From positions 1 through 50,413 of IMG/VR virus record IMGVR_UViG_3300032213_002364: 50,413 bases of DNA. One strand, written 5' to 3'. Made by a program: the position numbers and the translations under genes. Shown piece by piece: positions 1 to 8,787 of the stretch (its first letter is position 1; every line of letters starts with the position of its first letter). Source of the DNA: a virus. The notes beneath the pieces were generated by a model. The model did no database searches, had not been told where the DNA came from, and saw only the letters and a program-made list of their open reading frames with translations.

Positions 1-2
1 GT

Positions 3-731
3 GGTACTTCAGGTACAGATGGAACATCAGGAACAAGTGGAACATCAGGAACAAGTGGTACATCAGGAACAAGTGGTACTTCAGGAACAGATGGAACATC
101 AGGAACTAGCGGTACTTCAGGAACTAGTGGTACAGATGGTACTTCAGGAACAAGTGGTACTTCAGGTACAGATGGTACTTCAGGAACAAGTGGTACTTCA
201 GGAACTAGTGGTACTTCAGGAACAGATGGTACTTCAGGAACAAGTGGTACTTCAGGAACAAGTGGTACTTCAGGAACAAGTGGTACTTCAGGAACATCTG
301 GTACTTCAGGAACAGATGGTACTTCAGGAACATCTGGTACTTCAGGAACAAGTGGTACTTCAGGAACTAGTGGTACAGATGGAACATCAGGAACAAGTGG
401 TACTTCAGGAACAAGCGGTACAGATGGAACATCAGGTACTTCAGGTTCAAGTGGAACATCAGGAACAAGTGGTACTTCAGGAACTGATGGTACTAGTGGT
501 ACTTCAGGAACTGATGGTACTAGTGGCACTTCAGGAACTAGTGGTACTTCAGGAACTAGCGGTACAGATGGAACATCAGGTACTTCAGGTTCAAGTGGAA
601 CCTCAGGAACTAGTGGCACTTCAGGTACTAGCGGTACATCAGGTACTAGCGGAACAGATGGTACCTCAGGAACTAGTGGAACATCAGGAACTAGTGGAAC
701 ATCAGGAACTAGCGGTACATCAGGTAGCTCA
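3..731 (+). repeat. Gly-Thr-Ser/Asp triplet repeat block 1
   Basis: This is an in-frame tandem array of 9-base units coding Gly-Thr-Ser or Gly-Thr-Asp, using near-identical codons (ggt/gga, act/aca, tca/agt). It encodes the first part of the fibre stalk. GTD units recur between GTS units, while GSS units are almost absent, unlike block 2. There are no spacers between units. Confidence 0.95.
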
Positions 732-2756
732 GGAGTAAATGGAGGATCGTCATCATTATTCAATTACAGTGCCGATACTGCATCTCAAAGTGGTTTACCA
801 TCGACAGGTTTTATACAATGGAATAATGTAGTTCAATCGGCATCAACTATCGTTTACGTAAATCATATAGACGATTCGGGAGACGATATAGATATATTTC
901 TTAACACTCTTCAAATTGGTAATAAGTTTGTATTACAAGACAAGGCGATTTCGGCACAATATCAACAATGGACAATAACAGGAACTCCAACAGAAGCAAG
1001 TGCAACTTATTGGTCAATTCCTGTCAGTTTGGAGGCGTCAACTAAAGAATTTACAAATAATGAGGAAATTTTATTAGTAATTGTTAGAACATCTTTGGAT
1101 GGTACTTCAGGAACTAATGGAACATCAGGAACTAATGGAACATCAGGAACTAATGGAACATCAGGTACTAGTGGAACCTCAGGAACAAGCGGAACATCAG
1201 GAACTAGCGGAACATCAGGTACATCTGGTTCAAGTGGTACAGACGGCACCTCAGGAACTAGTGGAACATCAGGAACAAGTGGAACATCAGGTTCAAGTGG
1301 TACTTCAGGAACATCAGGTTCAAGTGGTACTTCAGGAACAAGCGGTTCATCAGGAACAAGCGGAACATCTGGTTCAAGTGGTACAGACGGCACCTCAGGA
1401 ACATCTGGTTCATCAGGAACTAGTGGAACATCTGGTTCATCAGGAACTAGTGGTACCTCAGGTTCAAGTGGTACAGACGGCACCTCAGGAACTAGTGGAA
1501 CATCAGGAACTAGTGGAACATCAGGTTCATCAGGGACTAGCGGAACAAGCGGTTCATCAGGAACTAGCGGAACATCTGGATCAAGTGGTACAGATGGCAC
1601 TTCAGGAACAAGTGGAACATCAGGTTCAAGTGGAACTAGTGGAACATCTGGTTCATCAGGAACAAGTGGTACAAGCGGAACATCAGGAACAAGTGGTTCA
1701 TCAGGAACTAGTGGAACCTCAGGTTCAAGTGGTACAGACGGCACTTCAGGAACTTCAGGTTCATCAGGAACAAGTGGAACATCTGGTTCATCAGGAACAA
1801 GTGGAACTTCAGGTTCATCAGGAACTAGCGGAACATCTGGTTCTTCAGGAACTAGCGGAACATCAGGTTCAAGTGGAACAGATGGCACTTCAGGAACTTC
1901 AGGTTCATCAGGAACTAGTGGAACATCTGGTTCTTCAGGAACAAGTGGAACATCTGGATCGAGCGGAACATCAGGAACAAGTGGTTCTTCGGGAACTAGT
2001 GGAACATCAGGTTCTTCAGGAACTAGTGGAACATCAGGTTCTTCAGGAACAAGTGGTACTTCAGGTTCTTCAGGAACAAGTGGTACTTCAGGTTCATCGG
2101 GAACGAATGGAACTTCAGGTTCATCAGGAACTAGTGGAACATCTGGTTCTTCAGGAACTAGTGGAACATCTGGTTCAAGTGGATCATCAGGAACTAATGG
2201 TACGTCAGGATCTAGTGGAACATCAGGAACATCTGGTTCAAGTGGTAGTTCAGGACTTGGAACAATTAACAATAATACCAACGATTTTGTTCTTACCGCA
2301 ACAGGAACTGCAGGTACTATCAACGGAGAGACAAACTTAAGATTTGACGGTACAACTCTTTCAGTCCTCAATGGAGCATTAATTGTAGGTTCTGCAACAA
2401 CATCAAGTACTATTGGTTTAATTAGAGCATCTAACGACGTTATTGCATTTGCAAGTTCGGATGAAAGATTAAAAGAAAATGTGGTACCAATTACTAATTC
2501 TATCGAGAAAATTAACCAAATAGGTGGATATGAGTATGACTGGATTCCTATGGAAGGAATACACGAAAACGAAGGGCATGATATTGGTGTAATCGCTCAG
2601 GAAATTCAAAAAGTTTTACCTGAAATTGTAACACGAAGAGAAAATGGTTACTTAGCGGTTAAATACGAAAGAATTGTTGCACTATTGATTGAATGTGTTA
2701 AAGAACAACAAGTTCAAATTGAAGAATTGAAAACTAAAATAAATAACATTAAATAA
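3..2756 (+). CDS. Collagen-like long tail fibre with C-terminal peptidase S74 chaperone, 5' partial
   Basis: One frame stays open from base 3 to the TAA at 2754-2756, giving at least 917 residues; the true start lies before the window. Residues 1 to about 243 are GTS/GTD triplets. Residues about 244-366 are a non-repetitive, beta-rich module with a DDSGDDIDIF stretch. Residues 367-751 are GTS/GSS/GTN triplets. The last about 165 residues hold a short beta region and a peptidase S74 intramolecular chaperone. That domain starts at S819 in the motif SDERLKEN, with GVIAQEIQ and VKYERIVALL further on and a C-terminal coiled coil. In this family the domain trimerises the fibre and then cuts itself off before the Ser of the Ser-Asp pair. 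The protein is therefore probably a trimeric receptor-binding fibre with a collagen-like or polyglycine-II-like stalk. A start at TTG 1029 would be artificial, since the frame runs through it. Confidence 0.9.
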   Translation, partial: GTSGTDGTSGTSGTSGTSGTSGTSGTSGTDGTSGTSGTSGTSGTDGTSGTSGTSGTDGTSGTSGTSGTSGTSGTDGTSGTSGTSGTSGTSGTSGTSGTSGTSGTDGTSGTSGTSGTSGTSGTSGTDGTSGTSGTSGTSGTDGTSGTSGSSGTSGTSGTSGTDGTSGTSGTDGTSGTSGTSGTSGTSGTDGTSGTSGSSGTSGTSGTSGTSGTSGTSGTDGTSGTSGTSGTSGTSGTSGTSGSSGVNGGSSSLFNYSADTASQSGLPSTGFIQWNNVVQSASTIVYVNHIDDSGDDIDIFLNTLQIGNKFVLQDKAISAQYQQWTITGTPTEASATYWSIPVSLEASTKEFTNNEEILLVIVRTSLDGTSGTNGTSGTNGTSGTNGTSGTSGTSGTSGTSGTSGTSGTSGSSGTDGTSGTSGTSGTSGTSGSSGTSGTSGSSGTSGTSGSSGTSGTSGSSGTDGTSGTSGSSGTSGTSGSSGTSGTSGSSGTDGTSGTSGTSGTSGTSGSSGTSGTSGSSGTSGTSGSSGTDGTSGTSGTSGSSGTSGTSGSSGTSGTSGTSGTSGSSGTSGTSGSSGTDGTSGTSGSSGTSGTSGSSGTSGTSGSSGTSGTSGSSGTSGTSGSSGTDGTSGTSGSSGTSGTSGSSGTSGTSGSSGTSGTSGSSGTSGTSGSSGTSGTSGSSGTSGTSGSSGTSGTSGSSGTNGTSGSSGTSGTSGSSGTSGTSGSSGSSGTNGTSGSSGTSGTSGSSGSSGLGTINNNTNDFVLTATGTAGTINGETNLRFDGTTLSVLNGALIVGSATTSSTIGLIRASNDVIAFASSDERLKENVVPITNSIEKINQIGGYEYDWIPMEGIHENEGHDIGVIAQEIQKVLPEIVTRRENGYLAVKYERIVALLIECVKEQQVQIEELKTKINNIK
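1101..2255 (+). repeat. Gly-Thr-Ser/Gly-Ser-Ser triplet repeat block 2
   Basis: This second in-frame triplet array covers fibre residues 367-751. It begins with GTN units, then alternates GTS-GTS-GSS with periodic GTD and, near the end, GTN units. The GSS content and the roughly 27-base higher-order period separate it from block 1. A long antisense open frame of Val-Pro-Leu type across this block is a by-product of the codon choice. Confidence 0.95.
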
Positions 2757-2763
2757 TACAATT

Positions 2764-2815
2764 CCCCTCGAACATATTTATTATTATAAAAAATAAATAA
2801 ACTTTGTTCGAGGGG
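2764..2815 (+). terminator. Inverted repeat between fibre and next gene, possible terminator
   Basis: A perfect 11-base inverted repeat pairs 2764-2774 (CCCCTCGAACA) with 2805-2815. The 30-base AT-rich loop can extend the pairing through ATTTATT/AATAAAT. It starts 8 bases after the fibre stop codon. No U-tract follows, so intrinsic termination is uncertain; an RNA-processing or 3'-end-protecting hairpin is equally possible. TATAAATT at 2818-2825, directly downstream, resembles the T4-type late promoter box TATAAATA, but this is weak evidence in such AT-rich DNA. Confidence 0.45.
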
Positions 2816-2836
2816 GATATAAATTAATTTCGAAAA

Positions 2837-3343
2837 ATGGGTTTTACACCGGCAACAGGACAGGAAATCTCTATAGGATGTGTATACACCGCTTTTGGGT
2901 TAACACCAATACCTGGATCTAATATAGGATTAAATTCAACGTTGGGTGTCAACAGACAACCTCCACAAGCGTCAGGCGTAACGGCGATTGCTTCGTCAAC
3001 TGTTACAACACTTTCATCAGACATGGGTGGTTTGGATACTCCACAAAATTATTGTAGTTTTAATTTACTTTTATTTACTAACACAGCATCATTTTCTGGA
3101 TATACAACAACAGATAATGCTTGTAGTGCTACTACAAGTTTCAACTTACCTATTTATTTCAGTACTTCTACTGTTAATTGGTTGGCAGCCAGCGGGAAAA
3201 CAGCATACACAGATTCAGGACTTACAACTCCTTTTAATAACAATAACCGATGGTATAAGTCTGATGGTACATCAACATCTGTTTATTCTATCCAAATCAA
3301 TACATCAGGTGTAGTGGCTAATGTGTTTTCGTGTCCTCTATAA
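2837..3343 (+). CDS. Small Ser/Thr/Asn-rich protein, probably fibre-associated
   Basis: This is a 168-residue protein of low charge, rich in Ser, Thr and Asn, with predicted beta character throughout and five scattered Cys. The C-terminal third reads like the end domain of phage or adhesin structural proteins: a YTDSGLTTPFN turn, NRWYKSDG, then a beta strand ending in VFSCPL. I do not recognise a named family. Its position straight after the fibre gene and inverted repeat suggests a tail-tip, fibre-cap or adhesin role. ATG 2837 has only a distant G-rich stretch upstream (2812-2816), so initiation does not look SD-dependent. Confidence 0.65.
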   Translation: MGFTPATGQEISIGCVYTAFGLTPIPGSNIGLNSTLGVNRQPPQASGVTAIASSTVTTLSSDMGGLDTPQNYCSFNLLLFTNTASFSGYTTTDNACSATTSFNLPIYFSTSTVNWLAASGKTAYTDSGLTTPFNNNNRWYKSDGTSTSVYSIQINTSGVVANVFSCPL

Positions 3344-3425
3344 CAATGAATAATTAAAAATTCACATAGATAATATTCAGATATAACACTTTTTCATCTA
3401 TATTTTTGTATCTAAATATTAACTT

Positions 3426-3872
3426 ATGGAAATAGATTACAAAAATTTTTTATCAGAGTATGAACTCAAACATATTGTATGGGTTGGAATTGAGTATGAT
3501 AAAGAAAAGTTAATAAGTTTTTTTGATAGGTATCAACAACTCAAATTAATACCCAAAACACATGATTCTCAAGAAGAACTTGAAATTATGGAAAATATCC
3601 TAAAATCTCACAATTCAGATAATTTACAAAAATTACAACAAAATGATTTTGATTATAGTAGATGGGCAACTATTGAAAAATTATCGAGAACCGCTTCTGT
3701 GGAGATACTTATAGACGGTAGATATTCTAAGGAAACTTTTTTAACTATTAGTAATTTACCGGTAAATGACTTCAAGTTAATAATGAAAAGAACTAAAGAA
3801 CTTATTAAAATTATTAACGACACAATAACAGAATCTGATGTAGATACCTCTAATATTCCTGGTGTAAAATGA
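3426..3872 (+). CDS. Hypothetical protein, 148 aa
   Basis: I do not recognise this protein. It is 148 residues, highly charged, and mostly helical by composition, with no signal peptide, membrane segment or Cys motif. It is the first gene of the overlapping sugar-gene run: its TGA overlaps the ATG of the next glycosyltransferase in an ATGA junction at 3869, which implies translational coupling. An accessory role with that glycosyltransferase is plausible from position alone. The 82 bases upstream are AT-rich and are the only sizeable non-coding stretch in this part, so a promoter may lie there, but no clear box can be assigned. Confidence 0.6.
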   Translation: MEIDYKNFLSEYELKHIVWVGIEYDKEKLISFFDRYQQLKLIPKTHDSQEELEIMENILKSHNSDNLQKLQQNDFDYSRWATIEKLSRTASVEILIDGRYSKETFLTISNLPVNDFKLIMKRTKELIKIINDTITESDVDTSNIPGVK

Positions 3873-4555
3873 GTGTGTTCAAAAATACAATTTGGGATGG
3901 GGTACCCACTTCAGTTTCGATACTTGTTCCAACAAGAGACACGGTATATTCCCATTTTTCATATTCATTAGGAAATTTAATAAAAACTACCACACAAATG
4001 GGTATTAACACTCATCTTTTTTTTGATGCATCGACCATATTAATCAATCAAAGAGAACGTCTTATCGAACAAGCAATTGAAGTTAAGTCTGAGTGGGTAT
4101 TGTGGTTAGACAGTGACATGATGTTTCCATCAACAACTTTATTGAGATTGTTGGCACATAATGAAAACATTGTTGCGTGTAATTATATGAAAAGGTCACA
4201 TCCATTTAAGTCAGTAACATTTTTGAATACTAGTGATTGGGAAAGTTGGGTTCCTTTACAATCTCAAGATGAGTTACTTACCGTTGAAGCAACGGGTATG
4301 GGATGTTTATTAATGAGAACTTCGGTGTTCCAAAACTTAAGTAAACCATATTTTGAATATACTTATCAACCCATAACAAAAGATTGGTTAGGAGAAGATT
4401 TCACATTATTTAAGAAATTAAACGAATTAGGATTTCAATTGAAAGTTGATACAAATTTGAGTAACGAAATTTACCATATTGGAACACATGCGTATGGGAA
4501 AAATTTATCTGAAAACGTTCAAAAGAAGAACGAATGGAAATCTAAAAAAAAGTGA
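3869..4555 (+). CDS. GT-A (GT2-like) glycosyltransferase
   Basis: This 228-residue protein has the look of a small, soluble GT-A fold enzyme. An N-terminal beta strand (SILVPTRD, residues 17-24) is followed by an acidic metal-binding motif in WLDSDMMFP (D81, D83), a central VEATGMGCLLMR strand, and a GEDFTLFKKL motif typical of the catalytic-base helix in GT2-like enzymes. A His near the C-terminus (NEIYHIGTHAYG) could complete the metal site. It likely transfers an activated sugar to a glycan or protein; donor and acceptor cannot be read. It overlaps the preceding gene and is followed 18 bases later by a methyltransferase. Confidence 0.8.
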   Translation: MSVFKNTIWDGVPTSVSILVPTRDTVYSHFSYSLGNLIKTTTQMGINTHLFFDASTILINQRERLIEQAIEVKSEWVLWLDSDMMFPSTTLLRLLAHNENIVACNYMKRSHPFKSVTFLNTSDWESWVPLQSQDELLTVEATGMGCLLMRTSVFQNLSKPYFEYTYQPITKDWLGEDFTLFKKLNELGFQLKVDTNLSNEIYHIGTHAYGKNLSENVQKKNEWKSKKK

Positions 4556-4573
4556 GTAATCTAAATTATTTTC

Positions 4574-5302
4574 ATGATTACAAATCAACCCTATATTGAA
4601 AAATTCATAACGACAAACGATGGTGAGGTAGTTCCATACCTATGGACCCATGGTGCTACTAAATCACATTTGGGAGATGGGTTGATAGTATATTCTCTGA
4701 TTCAACACATGAGAGCAAAAGTTTGTGTGTGTATTGGTTCAGGTGGAGGATTTATACCAAGAATAATAACACAAGCAAGGATTGATTTACATAATCAACA
4801 AATATTTGAAGGAGATCCCGACTATAATTGGGGAGACATAGGAGTTACGTATTTGGTTGATGCGTGTAATGGGGTTGGAGGGCCAACTGACATTGAAGAT
4901 GAGAATTCATTTTTTAGAACCACATTTTATCCTCGTTTAATTAAATCTACATCGGTAGACGCTTATTACGATTTTTTTGTTAGACAAGATATTAAAATAG
5001 ATTTTTTATTTATAGACGGAGACCATTCTTATGAAGGGGTTAAAACAGATTTTGAATTATATTCAAAAATTATTTCCGATAACGGAGTAATAGTTTTACA
5101 CGACACTGATGAAAATTATGAAAAAAGTTTGATTGTTTCAGAAGATTCAAAAAAAGACCATCATCCATTCGATGGGCCATCTAAACTGATTAAAGAGTTA
5201 CAACAAAGTACTGAATGGAACTTGATAAATCTACATAATTTCCGTATATTAATGGATAAACCATCATCGAGTGGTATTACAATAATAAATAGGAAATTAT
5301 AA
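4574..5302 (+). CDS. Class I SAM-dependent methyltransferase (Methyltransf_24-like)
   Basis: This 242-residue protein has a Rossmann-type methyltransferase pattern. A glycine-rich SAM loop follows a hydrophobic strand (VCVCIGSGGGF, residues 50-60). An acidic strand then carries a GDHSYEGV motif (IDFLFIDGDHSYEG, around residue 145), followed by NGVIVLHD. The DGDHSYEGVKxD signature is typical of the Methyltransf_24/rhamnosyl-O-methyltransferase-like group, in which Asp and His residues can bind a divalent metal. The most likely role is O-methylation of a sugar in the glycan made by this island. It lies between a glycosyltransferase and an epimerase. Confidence 0.82.
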   Translation: MITNQPYIEKFITTNDGEVVPYLWTHGATKSHLGDGLIVYSLIQHMRAKVCVCIGSGGGFIPRIITQARIDLHNQQIFEGDPDYNWGDIGVTYLVDACNGVGGPTDIEDENSFFRTTFYPRLIKSTSVDAYYDFFVRQDIKIDFLFIDGDHSYEGVKTDFELYSKIISDNGVIVLHDTDENYEKSLIVSEDSKKDHHPFDGPSKLIKELQQSTEWNLINLHNFRILMDKPSSSGITIINRKL

Positions 5303-5305
5303 TAT

Positions 5306-6295
5306 ATGAAAATATTAATAACAGGAGTTGCGGGTCTTTTAGGTTCAAGACTTTCTGATTGGATACTCGAAAACAAGACAAATGTTGAGGTAATAGGTGT
5401 AGATAATTTAAGTGGGGGTTATATTGAAAACGTAAATCCGAAAGTTAAATTTTTTAATGTTGATTGTAAATCTGATAAATTATCAGATATTTTTGAAGAG
5501 ACAAAGCCGGATTACGTTTATCATTTCGCAGCATATGCTGCGGAAGGACTTTCACCATTTATTCGTAAATACAACTACGAAAACAACTTAATTTCTACCG
5601 CAAACATAGTAAATGAATGTATTAAACATGACGTAAAACGACTTGTTTTTTCATCAACTATGGCAGTATATGGACATGGTAATCCACCATTTCACGAAGA
5701 TGACCAACAAAATCCTATCGATCCTTATGGAATCGCCAAGTATGCTTGTGAAATGGATGTAAGGGTTGCTGGAGAACAACATGGGTTAGATTGGTGCATC
5801 ATTAGACCTCACAACGTTTATGGTATTAAACAAAATATTTGGGATAAATACCGAAATGTCTTGGGTATTTGGATGTACCAATATATGAATGGTGAACCGA
5901 TGACTATTTTCGGTGATGGGGAGCAGAAAAGAGCTTTCAGTTATATTGATGATTGTTTGGAACCATTATGGAAATCTTCTCAACAAGAAAATTGTTCAAA
6001 AGACATTATAAATCTTGGAGGAACAAAATATTATACAATCAACGAGGCTAATAATACCTTAAGAGATGTTATCCGTGATGGTGAAGTAGTTTACAAAGAA
6101 CAACGACATGAAGTTAAAAACGCTCACCCAACCTATCAAAAATCTATCGACCTTTTGGGGTTTGTTGATAAAACTCCTTTGTATGATGGGTTGAGTCAGA
6201 TGTGGGAATGGGCGAAGAAACAACCAAAAAGAGAAAGATTTGTTTGGAGTGATTACGAAATAAATAAGGGAATATATAGTTTTTGGAAAAAATGA
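5306..6295 (+). CDS. NAD-dependent sugar epimerase/dehydratase (GalE-like extended SDR)
   Basis: This is a 329-residue extended short-chain dehydrogenase. It has an N-terminal NAD loop GVAGLLG (residues 7-13), an acidic residue after beta-2 (GVDNLSGG), a FSSTMAVYG strand (S116-S117) and a canonical YGIAK active site (Y141, K145), followed by IRPHNVYG. Length and motifs fit UDP-hexose 4-epimerase relatives or NDP-sugar dehydratase-like enzymes. The substrate is not decidable. The stop codon overlaps the ATG of the next glycosyltransferase (ATGA at 6292). Confidence 0.85.
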   Translation: MKILITGVAGLLGSRLSDWILENKTNVEVIGVDNLSGGYIENVNPKVKFFNVDCKSDKLSDIFEETKPDYVYHFAAYAAEGLSPFIRKYNYENNLISTANIVNECIKHDVKRLVFSSTMAVYGHGNPPFHEDDQQNPIDPYGIAKYACEMDVRVAGEQHGLDWCIIRPHNVYGIKQNIWDKYRNVLGIWMYQYMNGEPMTIFGDGEQKRAFSYIDDCLEPLWKSSQQENCSKDIINLGGTKYYTINEANNTLRDVIRDGEVVYKEQRHEVKNAHPTYQKSIDLLGFVDKTPLYDGLSQMWEWAKKQPKRERFVWSDYEINKGIYSFWKK

Positions 6296-7149
6296 TAAGA
6301 CTGGTCACAGTTATAGGACATGGGGTAAATTTACTACCACATTTTATTAAACATTATCAAAAATATGTAAATGAGATTCAAATTGTTTGTTACAATTCAG
6401 AGTTACATCCAAACATAAGTGGTGAAGTAAAGAATCTTATATTAGGGTATGAAAATGTCAGTGTTGTAAAGGAAGTTTTCCATGATAATTTTGATTGGGA
6501 AATGGTTACAAACTTATACAATGAAGTCAAATTAAGATATAAAAATGATTGGTGGGTTGTTGCAGATATAGATGAATTTCATTTGTATCCCAAAGATAAT
6601 TTACAAAGACTTATATTAGATTGTGAGTTTAATGGATGGGATATTGTTAGAGGTGGTTTCATAGACAGAATTGGTGATGGAGGAACATTCCCAAAAATCA
6701 ATGAAAATGAAAGTATTTGGAAACAATTTCCTGTTATGGGATATTTTAGATACCCAATGAGTTATGCTTGTCCAAATAAAATTTGTGTCATGAGAGGGTG
6801 GGTAACGGTAACCAATGGACAACATTATGCTGCAATTAACGAACATACTACTTGGAGGTGGCAAGGATGGGGACACCCGTTGATTGCTCCAATTAATACT
6901 CATTCAGTACAAGTTCATCATTTTAAGTGGGATGAGACCTCAATAGACAGAATAAAAAAAGTTGCAGATACCAATAAAGATTATTCATATTCAGATGAGT
7001 ACATGAGAATGTATAAAGAGTTGGAAAAATCTAAATTTTTAATAGATTTGAATAATGAAGAGTTTATGATTGAAGAATCATCAGGATATGATGAATTCAA
7101 AAGATATAGAAAATGGAATAATTTAATAAATAAAATAGCTTCAATATGA
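6292..7149 (+). CDS. Glycosyltransferase, GT92/GT2_4-like
   Basis: The chosen start is ATG 6292, which overlaps the upstream TGA, rather than TTG 6283; this gives 285 residues. The N-terminal strand MIRLVTVIGHG leads into a GT-A type fold. The metal-binding motif is ADIDEFHLYP (D92, D94, E95), the DxDE pattern seen in GT92-like and Glyco_tranf_2_4 enzymes. A Trp/His-rich stretch (THSVQVHHFKW) probably supplies the last metal ligand. No membrane segment is visible. It probably adds a hexose to the growing glycan. Confidence 0.8.
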   Translation: MIRLVTVIGHGVNLLPHFIKHYQKYVNEIQIVCYNSELHPNISGEVKNLILGYENVSVVKEVFHDNFDWEMVTNLYNEVKLRYKNDWWVVADIDEFHLYPKDNLQRLILDCEFNGWDIVRGGFIDRIGDGGTFPKINENESIWKQFPVMGYFRYPMSYACPNKICVMRGWVTVTNGQHYAAINEHTTWRWQGWGHPLIAPINTHSVQVHHFKWDETSIDRIKKVADTNKDYSYSDEYMRMYKELEKSKFLIDLNNEEFMIEESSGYDEFKRYRKWNNLINKIASI

Positions 7150-7349
7150 CAGAGGAAGACAAAGAAAAAGAAAAATTGTTATTAGAACAACGTAAAGTTA
7201 AAGCCTTAGAAAAAATTGCAAACACATTGGATGCTTTAACTGTTTGGGTAGAAGAAATCGAAAAAGATGAGTGGAGTCAAAGAATCCAATACTATTTAGC
7301 GGAATTTCATAATACAATCAAACCAAAAGACCCAACCATAGATGGATAA
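7146..7349 (+). CDS. Small charged helical protein, 67 aa
   Basis: This is a 67-residue protein, highly charged and helical at the N-terminus (Glu/Lys-rich residues 3-25), with a heptad-like pattern through ALEKIANTLDALTVWVEEIE. It is linked by an ATGA overlap to the glycosyltransferase upstream and by an 8-base overlap to the GT7 gene downstream, so it is very likely translated. The family is not recognised. It may be a small coiled-coil scaffold or adaptor for the neighbouring transferases, but that rests on position only. Confidence 0.6.
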   Translation: MTEEDKEKEKLLLEQRKVKALEKIANTLDALTVWVEEIEKDEWSQRIQYYLAEFHNTIKPKDPTIDG

Positions 7350-8787
7350 TCACAAGTTAGGAATAATTGTGCCCTATCGAGATAGATATTTTGACTTGGT
7401 AAAATTCAAAAGTCATATTACTGAATATCTATCTGATTCTGGTATTGACTATTCTCTAATTATTGTGGAACAAGATAATGAAAAGAGTTTTAATAGGGGA
7501 AAATTATTAAATGTTGGGGCAATTTATGCAAAGAGACTTGAATGCGATTACGTTGTCTTTCATGACTTAGACATGTTACCTGAGAAAGTGGATTATTCAT
7601 ACAGTGATATTCCTCTTCATTTGGCGACCAATCTGATAGGCACAGAAGATTTCAATAGAATTGTGTTCGACCAATATTTTGGTGGTGTAACCTTATTTCC
7701 CATAAAAATATTTGAGGAAATAAATGGATATTCTAACAATTATTGGGGATGGGGGTACGAAGACGATGATTTATTGTATAGATGTGAACAATCCAAAGTT
7801 CCTTTAGATAGTAAACAAATAAAATTGGAAGGGGGTAATACCGCCGCTCTAAAGTTCAATGGAAAAAATGCATATGTTAAATCATCAAATATTTTTGATT
7901 TCATAAATCAAACAAGTTATAATCCTGACGGAAAAATAACAATTTTTGTTTCTTTTTGTCCCGATGATTTGGAGTTGGATAAAGATAAAGATGAAGATAT
8001 TATGTCAGTATTTTCTATACCTGGTTATGATTGTACCATAACTTATAATTCATATAGGAGGTATACTTTTCAAATATTCACTGACAATAAGAGAGTAGTT
8101 TTCATTCACAGTGACATCTTACCCAATTTCAAAACAAACATCACGATTACTATAGATAAGAATGAAAAAGAATTTTCAATGTATCAAAATGGAAAACTTG
8201 TTGGGGTAAAAAGAATTGGAACTTTTTATGACTATTCGAAAGAGTCTCATTTTTATTTAGGTTGTGGAAATCCACACAGAGAAAAAGATAATAACTATTT
8301 CAAAGGGACTATAAGTTCTTTCGCAGTTTACAATGATATATTGGAGGAAGATGAAATTGAAGAACTATCCAAAAATCAATTTTTTGGACTAACTCAAAAC
8401 TTCGGAAATTATAGGTCAGATTATAAATTAATTTTAAACTACGATGCTAAATTTATCAAAGGCTACCAACTAATAGATTTAAGTGAAAAAGGTAATAATG
8501 GATGGATTTATAATTGTGAAATTATTGGATATACGTTTGACGATTATAAAGAAATAAAAATACCTCACCGTAGAGAATCAACATTTAAGTTATTACCACA
8601 TGAAGAGAATGGATATGAAAACGGAGGGTGGAAAAATCAAACAACTAGATATAATCAACTTAGATTTCATAATGAAGTTTTGATTAACAGTAACCAAATC
8701 AAAAGTAATGGCCTTTCGACTTGTAAATTTAGAGAATTCGGTAAGGAAACTGTCGATAATATTATACACATTAACGTAGGAATATGA
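7342..8787 (+). CDS. GT7 (beta-1,4-galactosyltransferase-like) enzyme with an inserted lectin-like domain
   Basis: This 481-residue protein has residues 1-155 like animal beta-1,4-galactosyltransferases: LGIIVPYRDR, FNRGKLLNVG, the metal motif HDLDM (D75, D77), QYFGGVTLF, and the acceptor/donor motif YWGWGYEDDD (134-143). Residues about 165-395 are a foreign beta-rich domain with LamG/concanavalin-like signatures (LKFNGKNAYVK, FYLGCGN, FKGTISSFAVYND, LIDLSEKGNNGWIYN). Residues 406-481 then return to the GT7 fold (PHRRES, TTRYNQLRF, NGLSTCKF, IHINVGI), as in the galactosyltransferase C-terminus. A carbohydrate-binding module therefore appears to interrupt the catalytic domain. The expected activity is transfer of Gal, GalNAc or a related sugar. 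The stop overlaps the next, paralogous gene. Confidence 0.85.
   Translation: MDNHKLGIIVPYRDRYFDLVKFKSHITEYLSDSGIDYSLIIVEQDNEKSFNRGKLLNVGAIYAKRLECDYVVFHDLDMLPEKVDYSYSDIPLHLATNLIGTEDFNRIVFDQYFGGVTLFPIKIFEEINGYSNNYWGWGYEDDDLLYRCEQSKVPLDSKQIKLEGGNTAALKFNGKNAYVKSSNIFDFINQTSYNPDGKITIFVSFCPDDLELDKDKDEDIMSVFSIPGYDCTITYNSYRRYTFQIFTDNKRVVFIHSDILPNFKTNITITIDKNEKEFSMYQNGKLVGVKRIGTFYDYSKESHFYLGCGNPHREKDNNYFKGTISSFAVYNDILEEDEIEELSKNQFFGLTQNFGNYRSDYKLILNYDAKFIKGYQLIDLSEKGNNGWIYNCEIIGYTFDDYKEIKIPHRRESTFKLLPHEENGYENGGWKNQTTRYNQLRFHNEVLINSNQIKSNGLSTCKFREFGKETVDNIIHINVGI

Noticed and set aside
1-738. Open frame of Gln/Val/His-rich protein over the first 738 bases
   Set aside because: It is the out-of-phase reading of the Gly-Thr-Ser repeats; the real fibre frame starts at base 3 and continues through to 2756.
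1-2255. CRISPR-like or minisatellite array
   Set aside because: Units are 9 bases without spacers and read in frame as Gly-Thr-Ser triplets, so this is a protein repeat.
1007-2371. 454-codon minus-strand frame coding Val-Pro-Leu/Asp/Glu repeats
   Set aside because: It is an antisense shadow of the codon-regular fibre repeat; no start context, no independent domain, and it lies wholly opposite the S74 fibre gene.
1029-2756. Separate fibre gene starting at TTG 1029
   Set aside because: The same frame is open from base 3 without a stop, so this is an internal codon of one long fibre gene.
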